This document shows positions 25,801 to 40,500 of a DNA stretch of 64,000 nt, piece after piece; position 1 is the stretch's first letter, and every line of letters starts with the position of its first letter. Source of the DNA: Onchocerca volvulus (Eukaryota; Nematoda; Chromadorea; Rhabditida; Onchocercidae); the NCBI GenBank assembly GCA_000499405.2, contig HG738138.1, positions 1,984,001 through 2,048,000 on the forward strand, read 5' to 3'. The position numbers and the translations under genes are program-made. The notes beneath the pieces were generated by a model that was not told the origin of the DNA, did not search any database, and saw nothing but the letters and a program-made list of their open reading frames with translations.

Positions 25801-27091
25801 GTATAAATACATGAAAAAACTAAACAACCGGTGAAATTAAAATAGTTTAAAATGAACATAGAAAAAAAAAAAAAAAAAAAAGCAAACAATACCATGCAAG
25901 CTTTCTTTATTATGATAGAAAGGACATGTTTCGAAAATAAATAAAACAAATGACGACGATAAGAGAGCAAAGTTGATGAAATTCGAAACTAAGACTCTTG
26001 AGTGTATAGCGCATTCCTTTTCAAATTTTGAACATAAAAATATAAAAATTTGAAAAACTGCAACTTATCATTGGAAACTTGATAAATGAAATAAAAGCTC
26101 TGAGAATGTTTCGAATGGATAATTTCAAAGATAAATTTCGATTATAAATATTTCGGATGACAGTACTAGCTTAATTAACAATCTATTCGAAGTTTTCTGA
26201 ATTTAAAGTTTCGGTTTTTCACAAAGCGAAATTATTTTAAAATATATTTGAAATTTCGAAACGTTTAATAAATTCATATGTTTTCTCAAGTTCATCTCCT
26301 TGATGGTTTCATATAGCATGATGAAATTGATTCAGAAATTTTGCATTATTTTCAGAACTACTTGATGCAGATGTTTAACTTCCAGAATATATTATACAAT
26401 GCAGTTAGGAAAGGTTGAAAAAGACAATTTGAAAACTTCTTATTTCTCGTAAATTCTGCATATTTGATGAGCAATTTTTTTTTCTGTTATCTGATCAAGA
26501 AGCTCTTTAAACTTTGTTAAAAATATAAATTTAAACCTTAACAATCTGATGCTTGGATCGATTTCAGAATTCGTCGAGTAGATAGAAAAGAGGTTGATCG
26601 AAGGGAAACGATAGGAAAAGCTAATAATGTATTATCAATTGCCTGCATGCCAAATGTGAAAAAAATTTTGCAACGATTGAGCTGCTCAGTTAGTAACTCA
26701 AAAATTGCGTTCACTTTTCAACTTATTAGATTTAAGAATAAATTAGAGAACCCGTAATTTTCAGAATGTAATAATTCAGCCCGAATTACAAATTTTACAT
26801 GAAATAAAATTAAGTTATCATTTTGATTAATTAGATAGAAGGAGATTAATCACATAGAAATATGCAAGCCATAAATATCCACTAACAATTAGCTTGTCTT
26901 ATTGGCTCAAAATTGATGATATTATATTTTCAAGAATATTTACTTAGAAAGTTACAATACTAAAAATCCCGTTATTTAACACAATAGGTATAGGCATTAC
27001 ATTCCATTAAGAAGTTGTAATCTATAATTGCTATACTAGGCAATAGATGACATTTGGATCATAATGATTTCAATGAATTGATATTAATTAT
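22833..27091. other. Intergenic region between the MAM gene and the FEZF gene
   Basis: About 4.3 kb lying between the 3' ends of two convergent genes. A possible AATAAA poly(A) signal lies near 22893, about 60 bases after the MAM-gene stop. Open frames here (for example near 23.4 kb and 25.4-26.0 kb) are short, low-complexity and lack splice context. No RNA gene, transposon or protein was recognised. Confidence 0.5.
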
Positions 27092-29806
27092 TTAATGATC
27101 GTTTGATGATGATGTAATTTGATGTAGCTTACGTATATGCTTCTTGAGATCAAAATTACGACAGAAGCCGCGGTCGCAAATTGGACAAACGAATGGTTTC
27201 TGTTCTCGATGTGTATGCATATGAAATGTTAGATTGTAGGTTTGATGAAAAGCCTTATTGCATATATTACATTTGAATCGTTTCTCACCGCTATGCGTCA
27301 ATTTGTGATTCTTATAATTTCCATTTTGATGAAATCCTTTACCGCATAGTTCGCAGATATATGGTTTATAGCCTAAATCAACAAAATCTTCAATTTATCA
27401 TATTTCAAATTTAATAAGACATCATCATCATCATCATCATTATTATTATCTATTGTACGTTTGTTATGTATATTACTGGATTTTCGTATTTTTTTTTTTT
27501 TTTTTCTGAATTATGAAATTTCATATTTCAGATTTAAGTTTATTGTTAAAATTATTAAAGCAACTGCTGTTTCAAGCGTAGAATTTTCGTAATTTATCCA
27601 TTTTTCGATTCTTATCACTTAACTTTATTCCAATTTTAATTTCATAAAATCTAATTTAACAAATTTTTTTCCAAAATTTTTTTGAATTTAATTTGATGTG
27701 AGCAAATTTTTCACAAGCAAATATGAACTAAATGTTTAGCAAATATTTTGAGGCAACAATTAAAATCGAAAATTCACCCAGATGAATACGTAAATGTGTG
27801 TTGAGCGTTGATGAGCGATTAAAGCATTTGCCACAGGTGACACACTGAAAGCTTCTTAGATGGTCATATTTTTAATGAAAATTGTTATTATTCTTCCCTC
27901 TATTCCTTCTCCTTCCATCATTTTTATTAATGAGTAAATGAATTATTCTTACACACACATCTATCATCTTTTATATTTCATTTTTCCTCACAAATTTTCA
28001 TATATTCTCGAGTAATCAACCAATCAATCAATTCGATCGAAATCATCCATGAATTAACGGGTAAACTATTTGAAAGAAAAATAAAAACAAAGTACTTACT
28101 ATATGTGGCTTTTGTTCTGTATGTATAATTTTATGACGACATAATGTTGAAGCTTGTCGAAAAGCTTTACCACAAATCTGAAATTCTAATGGAATATGTG
28201 ATATTTTTAATTTTTTTCAGACATATTTAAATTTAAATTAACAATTTTTCAAAACCAAAATAATATTGTAATTGTAATAAATCTTTTATAACTATTTTAT
28301 GAATTTCCGACCATTACGAATTAATCATTTTCAATAAAAGCAGTTCTATTGTCAAAATTTTCCGTTAACACTCAATTCAACGTATCTTTCAATGAAGACA
28401 CAATTGTGCATCAAATGAATAAAGTTCATTATGAATAGCCAAATTATTTTTATCAAGCTCTAACTGAGTTATCAATGTTAGGATTATCAGTTCTTCTACA
28501 ACTATCTATTTGATAAATATCTTCCGACATTTGTCATTTGGTCAGATTTCAACACTTTCATGCTGCCATGAAGAAGCCAGGCCGAATCTTATGTGAATTT
28601 GTTTTATTCTAAATATCCACAATTGGAATCTGAATCTGATATGAGATCAAGATTTTACATTTCAGGAATCTGAATCTGATATGAGATCAAGATTTTATAT
28701 TTCAGGAATCTGAATCTGATATGAGATCAAGATTTTATGAAGGAGTCATGAACCCTAAAACTAAGAGTTATGGGAAATGTCACCAAATTTATTTTTTCAC
28801 ACATACAAAATTCTTACCAAATTAATAGATCGAAGTAAGGAGAAAAACCTTCCTGTACGGAAAAAAATTAACAAAAATATCGGAAAAATTAAGAGGTGGA
28901 AGAAAAATAGAAGAGATGAAAATTCTCGGTATTAATCGTACTTCATTAAATGTTAAAACTTGGAAAATAATTTTTCGAGTCTACAATTGAAGAAAAAAAA
29001 ATTTTTGAAAATAGCAAATCTATTTCAATCAAATTGCAATGGATTAGGCTGAATTTCATTAATCCGAATTAATTACCTCTTTATTAAGCTAAAATAAATA
29101 AGAAAACAACTGACTGAATCAGGCAATTAATTATCAAAATTGCATTATCTGGAAGATTGTAAAATATAAAATAAAAAAAAAAGACTTTGCAAAGAAATGG
29201 TCGAGCTCCAGTATGCACCGGCATATGCCTTGTCAAATTGTAATGTGCATTGAAAATCTTGCCACATTCTGGACATTCAAATGATTTGCGTTTTTCGCCA
29301 TTCCAGGAGCCATTCCAGAATGAACTTGATGATCCAGACGTCCACACTCTATTTTGTCTTCTATCAATTGTAAAATCTAAAATTTCAACAATTTCACCGT
29401 CAATTTAACTATTCTTAAATATAAATTCCAATTACGTTTCTAACTGCAAAATGCATAGTTCCTGTACAATAATAGATCTATTGGAAAAGTAAGTAATAGG
29501 TTAAAATAGGCTTGTTCAGGTTGCGTAACTAAAACTGTATATCAGTTATAGAGTCCAATATTTGAAGTACTTATTTATCCTATTTATTAAATAAATTGTT
29601 AATAATTAAATGAGATAATGACCAAAAAAAAAAAAAAAGACCAAATATAATAAAAGAAAGGATTAAAAAAAAAAAAAAAGAGTAACAAAAACTTCTTAAC
29701 ATATTTTAGCGAAAATAAAAAATTATTTCTACAGGCAAATAAAAATTCACGCAAAAATTTTACCCGAATTAAGGATGGTATCAATGGAAAATGGAAGAAA
29801 AGACAT
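27092..29806 (-). CDS. fezf-1: FEZ-family zinc-finger transcription factor (FEZF1/2 orthologue)
   Basis: Five exons join in phase: 29806-29764, 29376-29186, 28177-28100, 27844-27778, 27372-27092, giving 219 residues. Exon 1 encodes only [14 protein letters not shown], whose FSIDTIL is an eh1 motif, the Groucho-binding repression signal placed N-terminally in FEZF proteins. An in-frame stop lies just upstream of its ATG, supporting the start. Six C2H2 fingers follow from about residue 47, with FEZF-typical words: [78 protein letters not shown] and [11 protein letters not shown]. All C2H2 ligands are present. FEZF factors act as nuclear repressors in forebrain and neuron specification. The protein is about half the vertebrate length because the spacer between eh1 and the fingers is only about 30 residues. 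Exon 1 is easily missed because it is 43 bases long. Confidence 0.95.
28625..28738. repeat. 40-bp tandem repeat, nearly three copies, inside a FEZF intron
   Basis: The unit beginning GGAATCTGAATCTGATATGA starts at 28625, 28665 and 28705, an exact 40-base period. Copies are almost identical, indicating recent expansion. Each of the first two copies ends in ATTTCA before GG, so the plus strand presents TTTCAGG at each junction; on the minus strand, where the host gene is read, it is not an acceptor. Confidence 0.85.
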
Positions 29807-32586
29807 TTTCCCGTAAATATATTTTCACCGACGAATTTCAATCGTGTCACCGTTCGATTCAGTAATGTCAAAAATGCCGTTTTGAATATGAAGGGTTATT
29901 TACTTGATGATTTGTGGTGACAGCAGGCGGAGTCCAATGATATTCTTCACGCCAATCAAATATACCCCCTTATGTTCATCCAAACTACCGTATACTCTTT
30001 CTCTCAATGCTACATATTAACCATTTCTTTTAAACTTTACTATATTGAGATTTATCAAAAGTTAAAATTTATAAATTTAGAATTAGATAATGATGAAAGA
30101 GACAAACATCATCTTTTTATAAATAATTTCAATTTTTATTATCATTGTTTTTTTTTTTTAGTCTTCCAATTCTTTCATTTTCATTTTTTTTGCTTTTTAT
30201 TATCTTATTGTAATGTTCGCAATGAATGCCACTAATTAAGCTTTTCCAATGCATAATGGTATGATAAATATCGAGATAATTTCAAAACAAAGTAATGACG
30301 TGTTAGCTGGCTAAAATAAAAACATTCGAAATTCAGGTTATCATAATTTGTGAATGATAATGGATGAAAAATTAAAATAGCTGGCATAATAATTATCATT
30401 TGAAAGATTATGCTATCGACAGGAAAATATACTGCGCATTTGTTGATGTTTTATTAGTATTATTTCTTTATGCTCATGAAAAAAAAACAAAACAAAACAA
30501 AACTTGCCTCAAACTACAAATTGTATTTTTAATTACATTATAATATTATATAGATGTTAACTAAATCGATTTATTTTTATTTTTTCTTGCATTCTGCATT
30601 AGCAAATATCAAAAAGGTTCTGACTAAAGATTAGATTTTAATCATGACAAAATTAGCATGCTTGATGAAAGATTTCCTTTCGCTGCCTGGCTAAGAAATT
30701 TTTCAAACTGACTCAAACATGTCACTTGAATATTTCCAATTTCCTGTGAAAGAGAACGTCATCTCAGACTGACCGGATGGTTCATGTGTAAAAAGTCTGG
30801 GAAAAGCTAATTGTTCGTCTGCTGCTGTTGTTGGTGTTTGTAGTTCTAGTGAGTGTATTTTGGAAGGCGGGCTGAGTTCTTCGAGTCCGTTTTCGTTGTT
30901 TCTTCGTCGTCGCGGCGACGTTGCGTGGCACATGCGTGTGTGGTATAACCGGTATTTCAAGTACTTCGGTTTTTTTTTTACTGGTTCCATTAGGTTTGTG
31001 CATGATTTGTTCCACTGATGGACGGTAGAACGAGTGACATAAGCGCACCGAGGTATTACCAGAATTCTGATTAATGGGAATATATATTAAGATGATAACT
31101 GGTACCACGACCCCTTTTTAGATAATCAAAATATCTTATACTACCCAATTTATATTTATCCGTCTAATATTTTATTAATTCTAGATCTAGAACTATACCA
31201 TAGGTTGTATCTCGACTATGTTAATATTTTGAAGTGAACCAAACGATCGATTTCTAACTGCTCACTGGAGCAATCTCCACGTTCAATTTTATTCAATGAC
31301 TTAAAATAGAAACTTTTTTCAAACTTTTGTCTAGAAAAAATGAGAAAAATTAGTCCAGAAATATGTAAAAAACTCGTGAATAATTGATCTTTATTTACTT
31401 CGACATCCTACAATGCCACTACGTTATAAAGGCTTCTGAAATCATTACTGCCACTTTAAATCATTTCGAGTTCATACTTGAATTTAAAAAACTTCACTTT
31501 ATCTTCCAGAAACTTCATATTTTCCAATAATTCGAAAGTAAATGCAAGCAGTTCATTGTTCTGTGAAAAAGAACGCACAGAAAATTGAAATAGCTGAAGT
31601 ACAAAATGCATATGGACAATGTGATGACTGCAGAAACGATAAGATGTTCGAAGCAACAAAATTAAATTATTCACAAGTGCAAAGCAATAAATTTAAAACA
31701 TTCAGGAGGCTTCGCACTAAAATAAAAATATACTCCAGAAAATCGTTTTCCCATCTTTCTATCCATTCCACAAACTTTGCGAAAATCATACAGTCTATAA
31801 AGAAAATGCCACAAAAAACTATTTAAGCTACCTCGTACAGCTTTCAATACTTTTTAATGACTGTTTTATTGAAAACCTCAACCTTCGTTTCACGCAAAAA
31901 AAAAGAGAGAAAAGAAGGCTCGATACCCGAATACATGTTGTCGAAATGGAGATGACAACTAAAATTAAACAATATATCAGTCTTCAGTGAATCATAGTTA
32001 ATAAGACACTATTAGCAATTAGCAGTAACTGTTTCTAAAACTATACAGTCCAGTGCCCGCCGATGCTAGGACGAAATTAAAAAAAAAAAAAACTTGTCAT
32101 CTTTTAAAGTCAAATCTGAAATTAAATTAAGCACCGAAACAACTCATTAAACAAACTTGACTGTAAATTAAAAACAGTAGCTACAACCAGTAAAATGAAA
32201 CGCAAAACACAGAAACTTAGAAATTTTGAAATATCACAAAATAGGAATGAATATTAGGCTGAGCACAACGAATTTGTCAGAAAATATGGAGGAAAATTAT
32301 AAATAAAAAAGGATGAGAATGATTGGTAACTGCTGATAAGTTACCACTGTTGCTGATCAGCACGCATCAGGCATTTTACACTTGATTTTGAAAAAGAATA
32401 CTCAGATATGTAGAAATGACAAGTTATAGACTGCAACCATTATTATGATTATTAATAAAATATAATACATATTAAATGATTTGATACATAAAAATACATC
32501 AGATGAGACAAAACGGAAATATTATGAACGACAAATTAAGATAACGCCACAACAATTACATCAGTTAACTTGATAAAAATAACAAA
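29807..32586. other. Intergenic region between FEZF and ARF6
   Basis: About 2.8 kb upstream of the FEZF start and downstream of the ARF6 stop on the same strand. It includes a G+C-richer block at about 30.75-31.1 kb that is open in three overlapping frames, discussed as a finding. A short minus-strand frame at about 29953-29904 (DWREEYHWTPP) ends at a donor-like GTAAAT but cannot join FEZF exon 2 in phase. No gene is called. Confidence 0.45.
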
Positions 32587-34238
<1,652 letters not shown>

Positions 34239-37200
34239 GATTCAAGCGAAAAGAAATATAGGGAAAACTCTCCTGCTAGGTATCACAATATGATAGATGG
34301 TGCCACTGTACTGATGATTTCGATTCTTAAGAACGTTACACACAGGAATTCAAAAATCATTCTTTGATAATAATGACATGGAAACGTTCTGTGTAAGGAA
34401 TAGCACAAGTGATGAATCAATATCGCTCAAGCAATCAACTGTCCGATACGATGACTGTTGCAACAAAGACGATGAATATACGATTTTATAAAACCTAAAA
34501 TCACACAACTTTTGTCGAGAATAAATGGATAATTCCATAAGGACCAAAAATTATAATAATCACATTACGCTTGGCAGGAAAGAAATATTTCAATTTTTCA
34601 GAAGAGGAAGGATTCAGCAATGTTAAATACGACAATGGTCAGCTAAATTTAAAGAACAAGTACCTTAATTATTCCATCGACTGAACGATAAGAATCATTC
34701 CTGAATACTGACACATAATAGCATCTGGCTAGCTAGAATCTCATCCACCTTAGGATAAAATCCGGATGGTCCGACAAATCATATCGTTACTATTAACGAA
34801 GAAAAATCAAAAAAATTGAATTCAGCGAAGACATTTCTTTCCTAATCCTAAAATAAATGGAGACTAAAGAAGAAGAAAAAAATTTTACGAAAGTAGGGTG
34901 CACCTGAAAAATGCGAAATTCAAACGGAGGTAACCATCACTTATTTTAAGAATTGGTTTTTGTAGAAAAATAATCCTCTTTTCCTTTTCTTTTTCTCTTC
35001 CCCCTTTCCTTTCTTAGTCATTTCGTGTTTTTTCTTTCTATTCTAAAATATAAACTAAATTTTAGGCCATTTGATAAATGAGCTTTCATGTTACAAATAA
35101 TGAAGAGAAGTTAAAACAATCATAACATGCAACAATAAGCATCGAGAATCGGTAACCAGTGAGATTGAAAATTTGAAACAGTCTATGCAATCCTTTTGAA
35201 ATTAAAAAACTTCATTCATTTCCTGATCTTTTAACAAATGATATACCAATATAGCAAGTTAATGATTTGTCATTTATTACAACGATAGACTGGAATTAAA
35301 GTTAAGAAAATATTCCTCACTAATGCTTCTGTTCTCTCAATACAAAAACGACGAGACATCTGAAACTCTCGGCATCACGTCTAAAGCATATTACTTTAAT
35401 TAGCAAAAACTTAGCAAAAAATCACCTATACCACTAATTTGCAAAGGTTGAAAAGGTTACAGAAAGCTAATGGGCCACATTTATTCGCCATTCATACCGC
35501 TATGCAATTCCAGATACCAAAGCAATTTTAAAATGCAATTTGCTTGTTACCTTCTTCCCTGGACTTATCCGTTTGGAATTCCGTTTTTTTTTTTTTATGT
35601 TAAGTTCCAGTACTCCGATTTTGGATTATTCATAGTTAAAATGACATAAATTTTGAAATAAAGCAGCAGCTTTCGGCACATCAATCTAGTACCTCGATTT
35701 ATAACTTCCCGCCATAGAATAAACAGCATAAGCAAATTAGTAATTCTCAAAGAATACAGTTCGCATCCGATATGCTTCGTTTGAGTAACCCTATCAATCC
35801 CAGCTGATATCTTAACCAAAAATGAGAAAAAGCAGCAGCGAATCCGAACCATAGGATGAAATGCAAAAAACGTCAGTTAAAAATATCCCGTTATCAATAA
35901 CCCAGTATGATCTCTAAAGACGGGAATTTCTGGATAACTTTGACTCTTCTGATTTTCTCTGAAAATCAGACCTTTAACAATTAAACTTGCAATTGCAATT
36001 TGACTGAGACAGGATTTGTCGGGAAACTCCAAGCTATAAATCCAAACAAACAAATTAAGAAATATTCTTTTCCCTTCTTTCATTTAAAATTCTACCTAAC
36101 AACCGGTTCTTTATTATCATCAAGGAATGCTCCGATCAACTCACCATCAAATTCTGGGTCTGTAAACTAGCAAAATCTTTCCTCCTCTTCGATCTCTTTC
36201 TAATAACACACAATTTGCATACCACATCCATGAAAACAAGTACGACTGATAAACATTCAATAAGAATATTTGCGACACAACTTCTATCCCGTATTAAGAA
36301 ATCAATCTCCGAAAAGGAATATCACCACTATCAGCTGGTGTGATATCATCGAAAGGGAACAACGGGTTTCGGTTTCCAAGGTTACTAAATGCACTGAAAA
36401 TGATAGCTCAAATTGATGCACTGCGATTGATATAACACTGTCAAAAAATAGACGGATGTCTATCCTAAAGACATAGGTCCATCGAAACGTGATACTGCAT
36501 CAATATTTCCCGGCTTTTTTAACTTTTAATTTCGAATAACTCCTACATTAATATGACAAATACCTTACATTATGAGAATATTGTAATAATTACAAGGTAT
36601 CAAAATGAACAACCTAAAACATACAATAATACAATAATGAAGAACTATTGCAAAAGCAACCAAAATAACTCTTCAATCAATGTTATTAAAAATAGTTTTG
36701 CGATGCTAAAACAATGATTTCTGGTCTTAAACCAACAAGAAATCTATCTTATTTGCATAAATCAAGGACCTTCAAACAAGAAATAAATTATCGCACGTCT
36801 TTGCCCTTGGCTTTTTCTTCATTTCCATGCAGAAGAGTAAGATCTGCGATATATCTTTAAATCCCTGGATTTCCCTTTTTTCGAAACATTACAACGCATA
36901 ATTCATCTAGATTAGGACAATCCAAAACTAACAATGTTGCATCGCAATGGAACAAAAACTGTCCTCCTATACAGGACGATATAATATAGCAAACAAACAT
37001 GTTCTAAACAAAAATCTTAGTGAATCACAATCAAATAAATATGTAGAATTTAAGGAATGAGAAGACAAGCTTTTGGATGTCGAAACATCACAGGCACAAG
37101 ATGATCTATATATAATATATTGAAAATAAATTGCGAGCGTTGTACACATCATTCCGGATCACAAGCATGAAACAATAACAATTCGTTTCAGAGACGACTC

Positions 37201-37557
37201 ATACTGAAAAAAGATCAAAGATCGATTGAATTATTCAGTGGTAAAAAATGTTTTCGTTCAAACAGTGATATATTTGCATTTCAAACTGTCATACATTATT
37301 TGACCACAGATAAATTCAATTCTCATCATTTTAAATTAAAACCAGCTGCCCATCTTATACCAACTCTCTACGAATTACTTCTGGTGCTTACATATTACAA
37401 CACTGTATCCACATGCTTCCAAATATATATAAAAATATGACAAGAGCCAAACGGTAAGAAATCTCAATTAATCCAATTCACAACACCATTGAATCTTTTA
37501 GAAGTATAAATAAATCAAAGCAAATAAGTTCAACCACACCAATTAAAAATGTCGCAA
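34239..37557. other. Intergenic region between ARF6 and myosin XVIII
   Basis: About 3.3 kb upstream of the ARF6 start and downstream of the myosin stop codon. Open frames are short (under 90 residues), rich in rare combinations and without splice context. Nothing was recognised. It should contain the ARF6 promoter; no specific site can be supported. Confidence 0.5.
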
Positions 37558-40500
37558 TTACTTATCATACCCTGTAAGTGATCCATTTTGGATCGAGAAC
37601 AGATCCTCATCATCAGAAGCATCTTCTTTGTCGCTTATATCTTTGCTTAGTGCTTTCCTCATATCATCAATGCGCTTTTCAGCGCACTGCAAATCTTTAA
37701 TCAAAGTTTGCTTTTCCAGTTCCATTTTCTCGCGTTCCAAAGCCTTAGAAATTTATTTTGAGAAAACCTTTTTTCTAAATTCTCAGTAATCAAAAAAAAA
37801 AACATTTCTTTTTATGTTCACAGTCACGTGTCGCATGTAAAAGTAAACTAAATCAAGTTAAGTTTCTCATTTGAACCAAACTGGGATTAAATCCACTAAT
37901 TTCACGTGAAATATTCCAGATTAAATTAATTCCATAACAAGAATTAATATGTCAATGGACAGATTCAAATAAGTCATTTATAAACAGCAGTTTAAATTGC
38001 CTATATGGTTGAGATTCACGATATAAATCCTATCCAAACCACTTCTCAATTTATATATCTAAGAAACAACAAGTTCGCTGCTTCATATATTCAAAAACCA
38101 ATATCAAACTTACAAATTGTTTGCATTTATGAACAAGATCCATTTCTCTCTTACGTAGATCTTCTAACTGCTCCTGCAGAATACTTATGTCTTTGAGTGT
38201 TTTGCGATTTATGTTAAGATCTTTTTCACGTAAGTTATTCAGTTCCTGAATTTGATCTTTCAATGATTCCACTTCATCCTTTGTTTTTACCATCAAAGCC
38301 TGTAAAATTAGGCTTTTAAATGGAATTCACTGGATATTTCAGTGCATTCAAATACATAATTAGTAGTGTACGTAGCATATCTAAAGTAAATAGCCGAGGA
38401 CAGACAAGCCAACGATAACTGCAGTCGATAATTGTGAAAGCCTCTGCAATTAATCCAATATTATGGAGCAAACCAATTCATTCCGAATTTTTCTGTCCAA
38501 GAATAATATATAATATTTTGTTACTTCACCTCAAGTCTAAGTTTCTGTGAGATTTCCAATTCCAGCTTTGTTTCCAGATCACGTATCCTCTGCTCAGCTA
38601 ATAACAATTTATGTTTCTCAACTGAATGTTGTTGATGATATTCCAAAGCTGATGAAACATCATTTAGTTGTTCACGTAATTTTTCCTTGTCTTTCTCCAT
38701 ATCGGCCATCTGTAATCCATTCTCACAATGATAATATTCCAGAAATAACGAATTTTTTTTTTTAGTAGTCCAAAATAAGTTAATTAATTGCTGAAGAGTT
38801 GACCACTGAACTAACATGAAAAATTCTTAAATAATTGTTAAAAAACAACCATTAATGCCAAAAAAGTAAGCAAACAATTATTAAATGAATATTCAAACCT
38901 GTTCAAATTGGTCAGCAATTTTGATCGAATCAACTGCACTTTGTTGTACAGCTGCTTTGTATTTTTTGAGCAAACTTCGTACCTGCTCATCCTGTTCTTC
39001 AACTAGCGCTAATGCACTACTTTTCTCTTTGAAAAGTACTAATGCCCGATCTTCTGCAGAATTTTTTGCTGTCAAAGCAGCTTCCAACTATAATATGAAA
39101 ATAAATATTACACTAGTAATTTTCGATAAGCTGATATTATTTAAAATAATAGTATTTCAGCGTCAGGGAGGAAAGAAGAAATCAAATTTATATAGGAAAA
39201 TTTGAATAAAAATTATAAAATATACTGAATAACAAGAAAATGGTCCGTGATTCGTCAAAATTAGCATCTTCGAAAAAAAAAAAAAAAGAGGAGAAAAAAG
39301 AAATGAGAAAGCTTCTTAACTAGCCTGAGCTCTAACTTCAGTAAGTTCACTTTCCAAAGAATGACGTCCTCGAAGTGCACTTAATTTTGCAGCTTCAGCA
39401 TCCGTTAACTGCTCTTGCAATTGACAAATCATTGACTGGTTTAAAGAATTTTCTCGTTCGCGAGCCAAAACTCGCTGCGTATCCCGCAAGAGAGCTAAAG
39501 CTTTCCTCAGATCACGCTTATAATGACCTGATGAAGCTTCGAAGCTGGAAGTGAAAAAAGAAATGGAGATATCACTGGATGTAAAAAAAAAAAAAGAAAA
39601 AAAAAAGATACCGAAATGCATCAAGAATATACATAAACTGGATTTAAATTATAATTTACCTAACACTATAGTTATCAATGTCACGAGCACGTCCCTCCAA
39701 CATACGATTCTGCTTTACGAGTGATGAATTAGTGTCTTGTAAATCTGCTACCTGCTCCTCAAAGGCTCGAACCTAAAAGGAAAAGAATTACAGGAAATTT
39801 CTCCTTTAAACAATCATCACCAGAAATTAATGAAACCAAAACCTTACTCGTCTCTGATACTGCGATCTCAATTCGTCAATTTCATTATCCTTAGCTTCCA
39901 AATCACGCAAACGTTCTGTTCGGCTTCGCTCTGCTGCCATTTGCAACCTCGTTATTGTTTGCTCCAATTGTTTCATTCCATCCGTTAATTCATTGAGCTC
40001 TTCTTCCTTCAAGACAAACAACAATGCTAATCTATGAGAAAGTTTAAGACTTGACATAATCCACAGTTTTCAGATATCTTACCTGTTCAGCACACTTCAT
40101 CTCTAGAGAATGTTTCGTCTTATGCAATGAACTAAATTCACTTTCTGTAGAGTCTTCCTTAACTTCGCTCAGTTCTTCCAACTCTTTTCGCAGTTTTGCG
40201 ACACTCTGACGCAGCTCACCATTTTCAGCCTTCAAATTCTGAAAAATAATAACTAGAAGAAAAATGGTGGCAGTTTCCAAATTTGAAGGAAAAATTCGAC
40301 GGAAGCAATGGAATGGAAAGCATAGTGTGAGACGAAGAATGAAGATCCAAAGGGCATTTTAAAAAAGTGGAAAATCCCCTGTAAATTGAAATTTCTAACC
40401 GATGAAAGCCAAATTCAAAAAAACATCAAAAAATATGACCTTTTATGAATTTTTTCAGACAAATTATATAAGTAGTTTATACCTGTAATTCTGCAAATCG

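Noticed and set aside
29904..29953. Minus-strand peptide DWREEYHWTPPAVTTNHQ as a FEZF exon
   Set aside because: Its donor leaves phase 0 while FEZF exon 2 needs phase 1, and the eh1 exon at 29806 fits exactly; at most it could be 5' UTR.
31542..31826. 94-residue plus-strand frame between FEZF and ARF6
   Set aside because: It has no signal, domain, splice sites or homologous look, and is overlapped by an antisense frame; probably chance.
38547..39205. Plus-strand frames of 72 and 106 residues
   Set aside because: They are antisense shadows of the myosin coiled-coil exons 38709-38530 and 39087-38899, whose minus-strand reading has strong heptads and valid splice sites.
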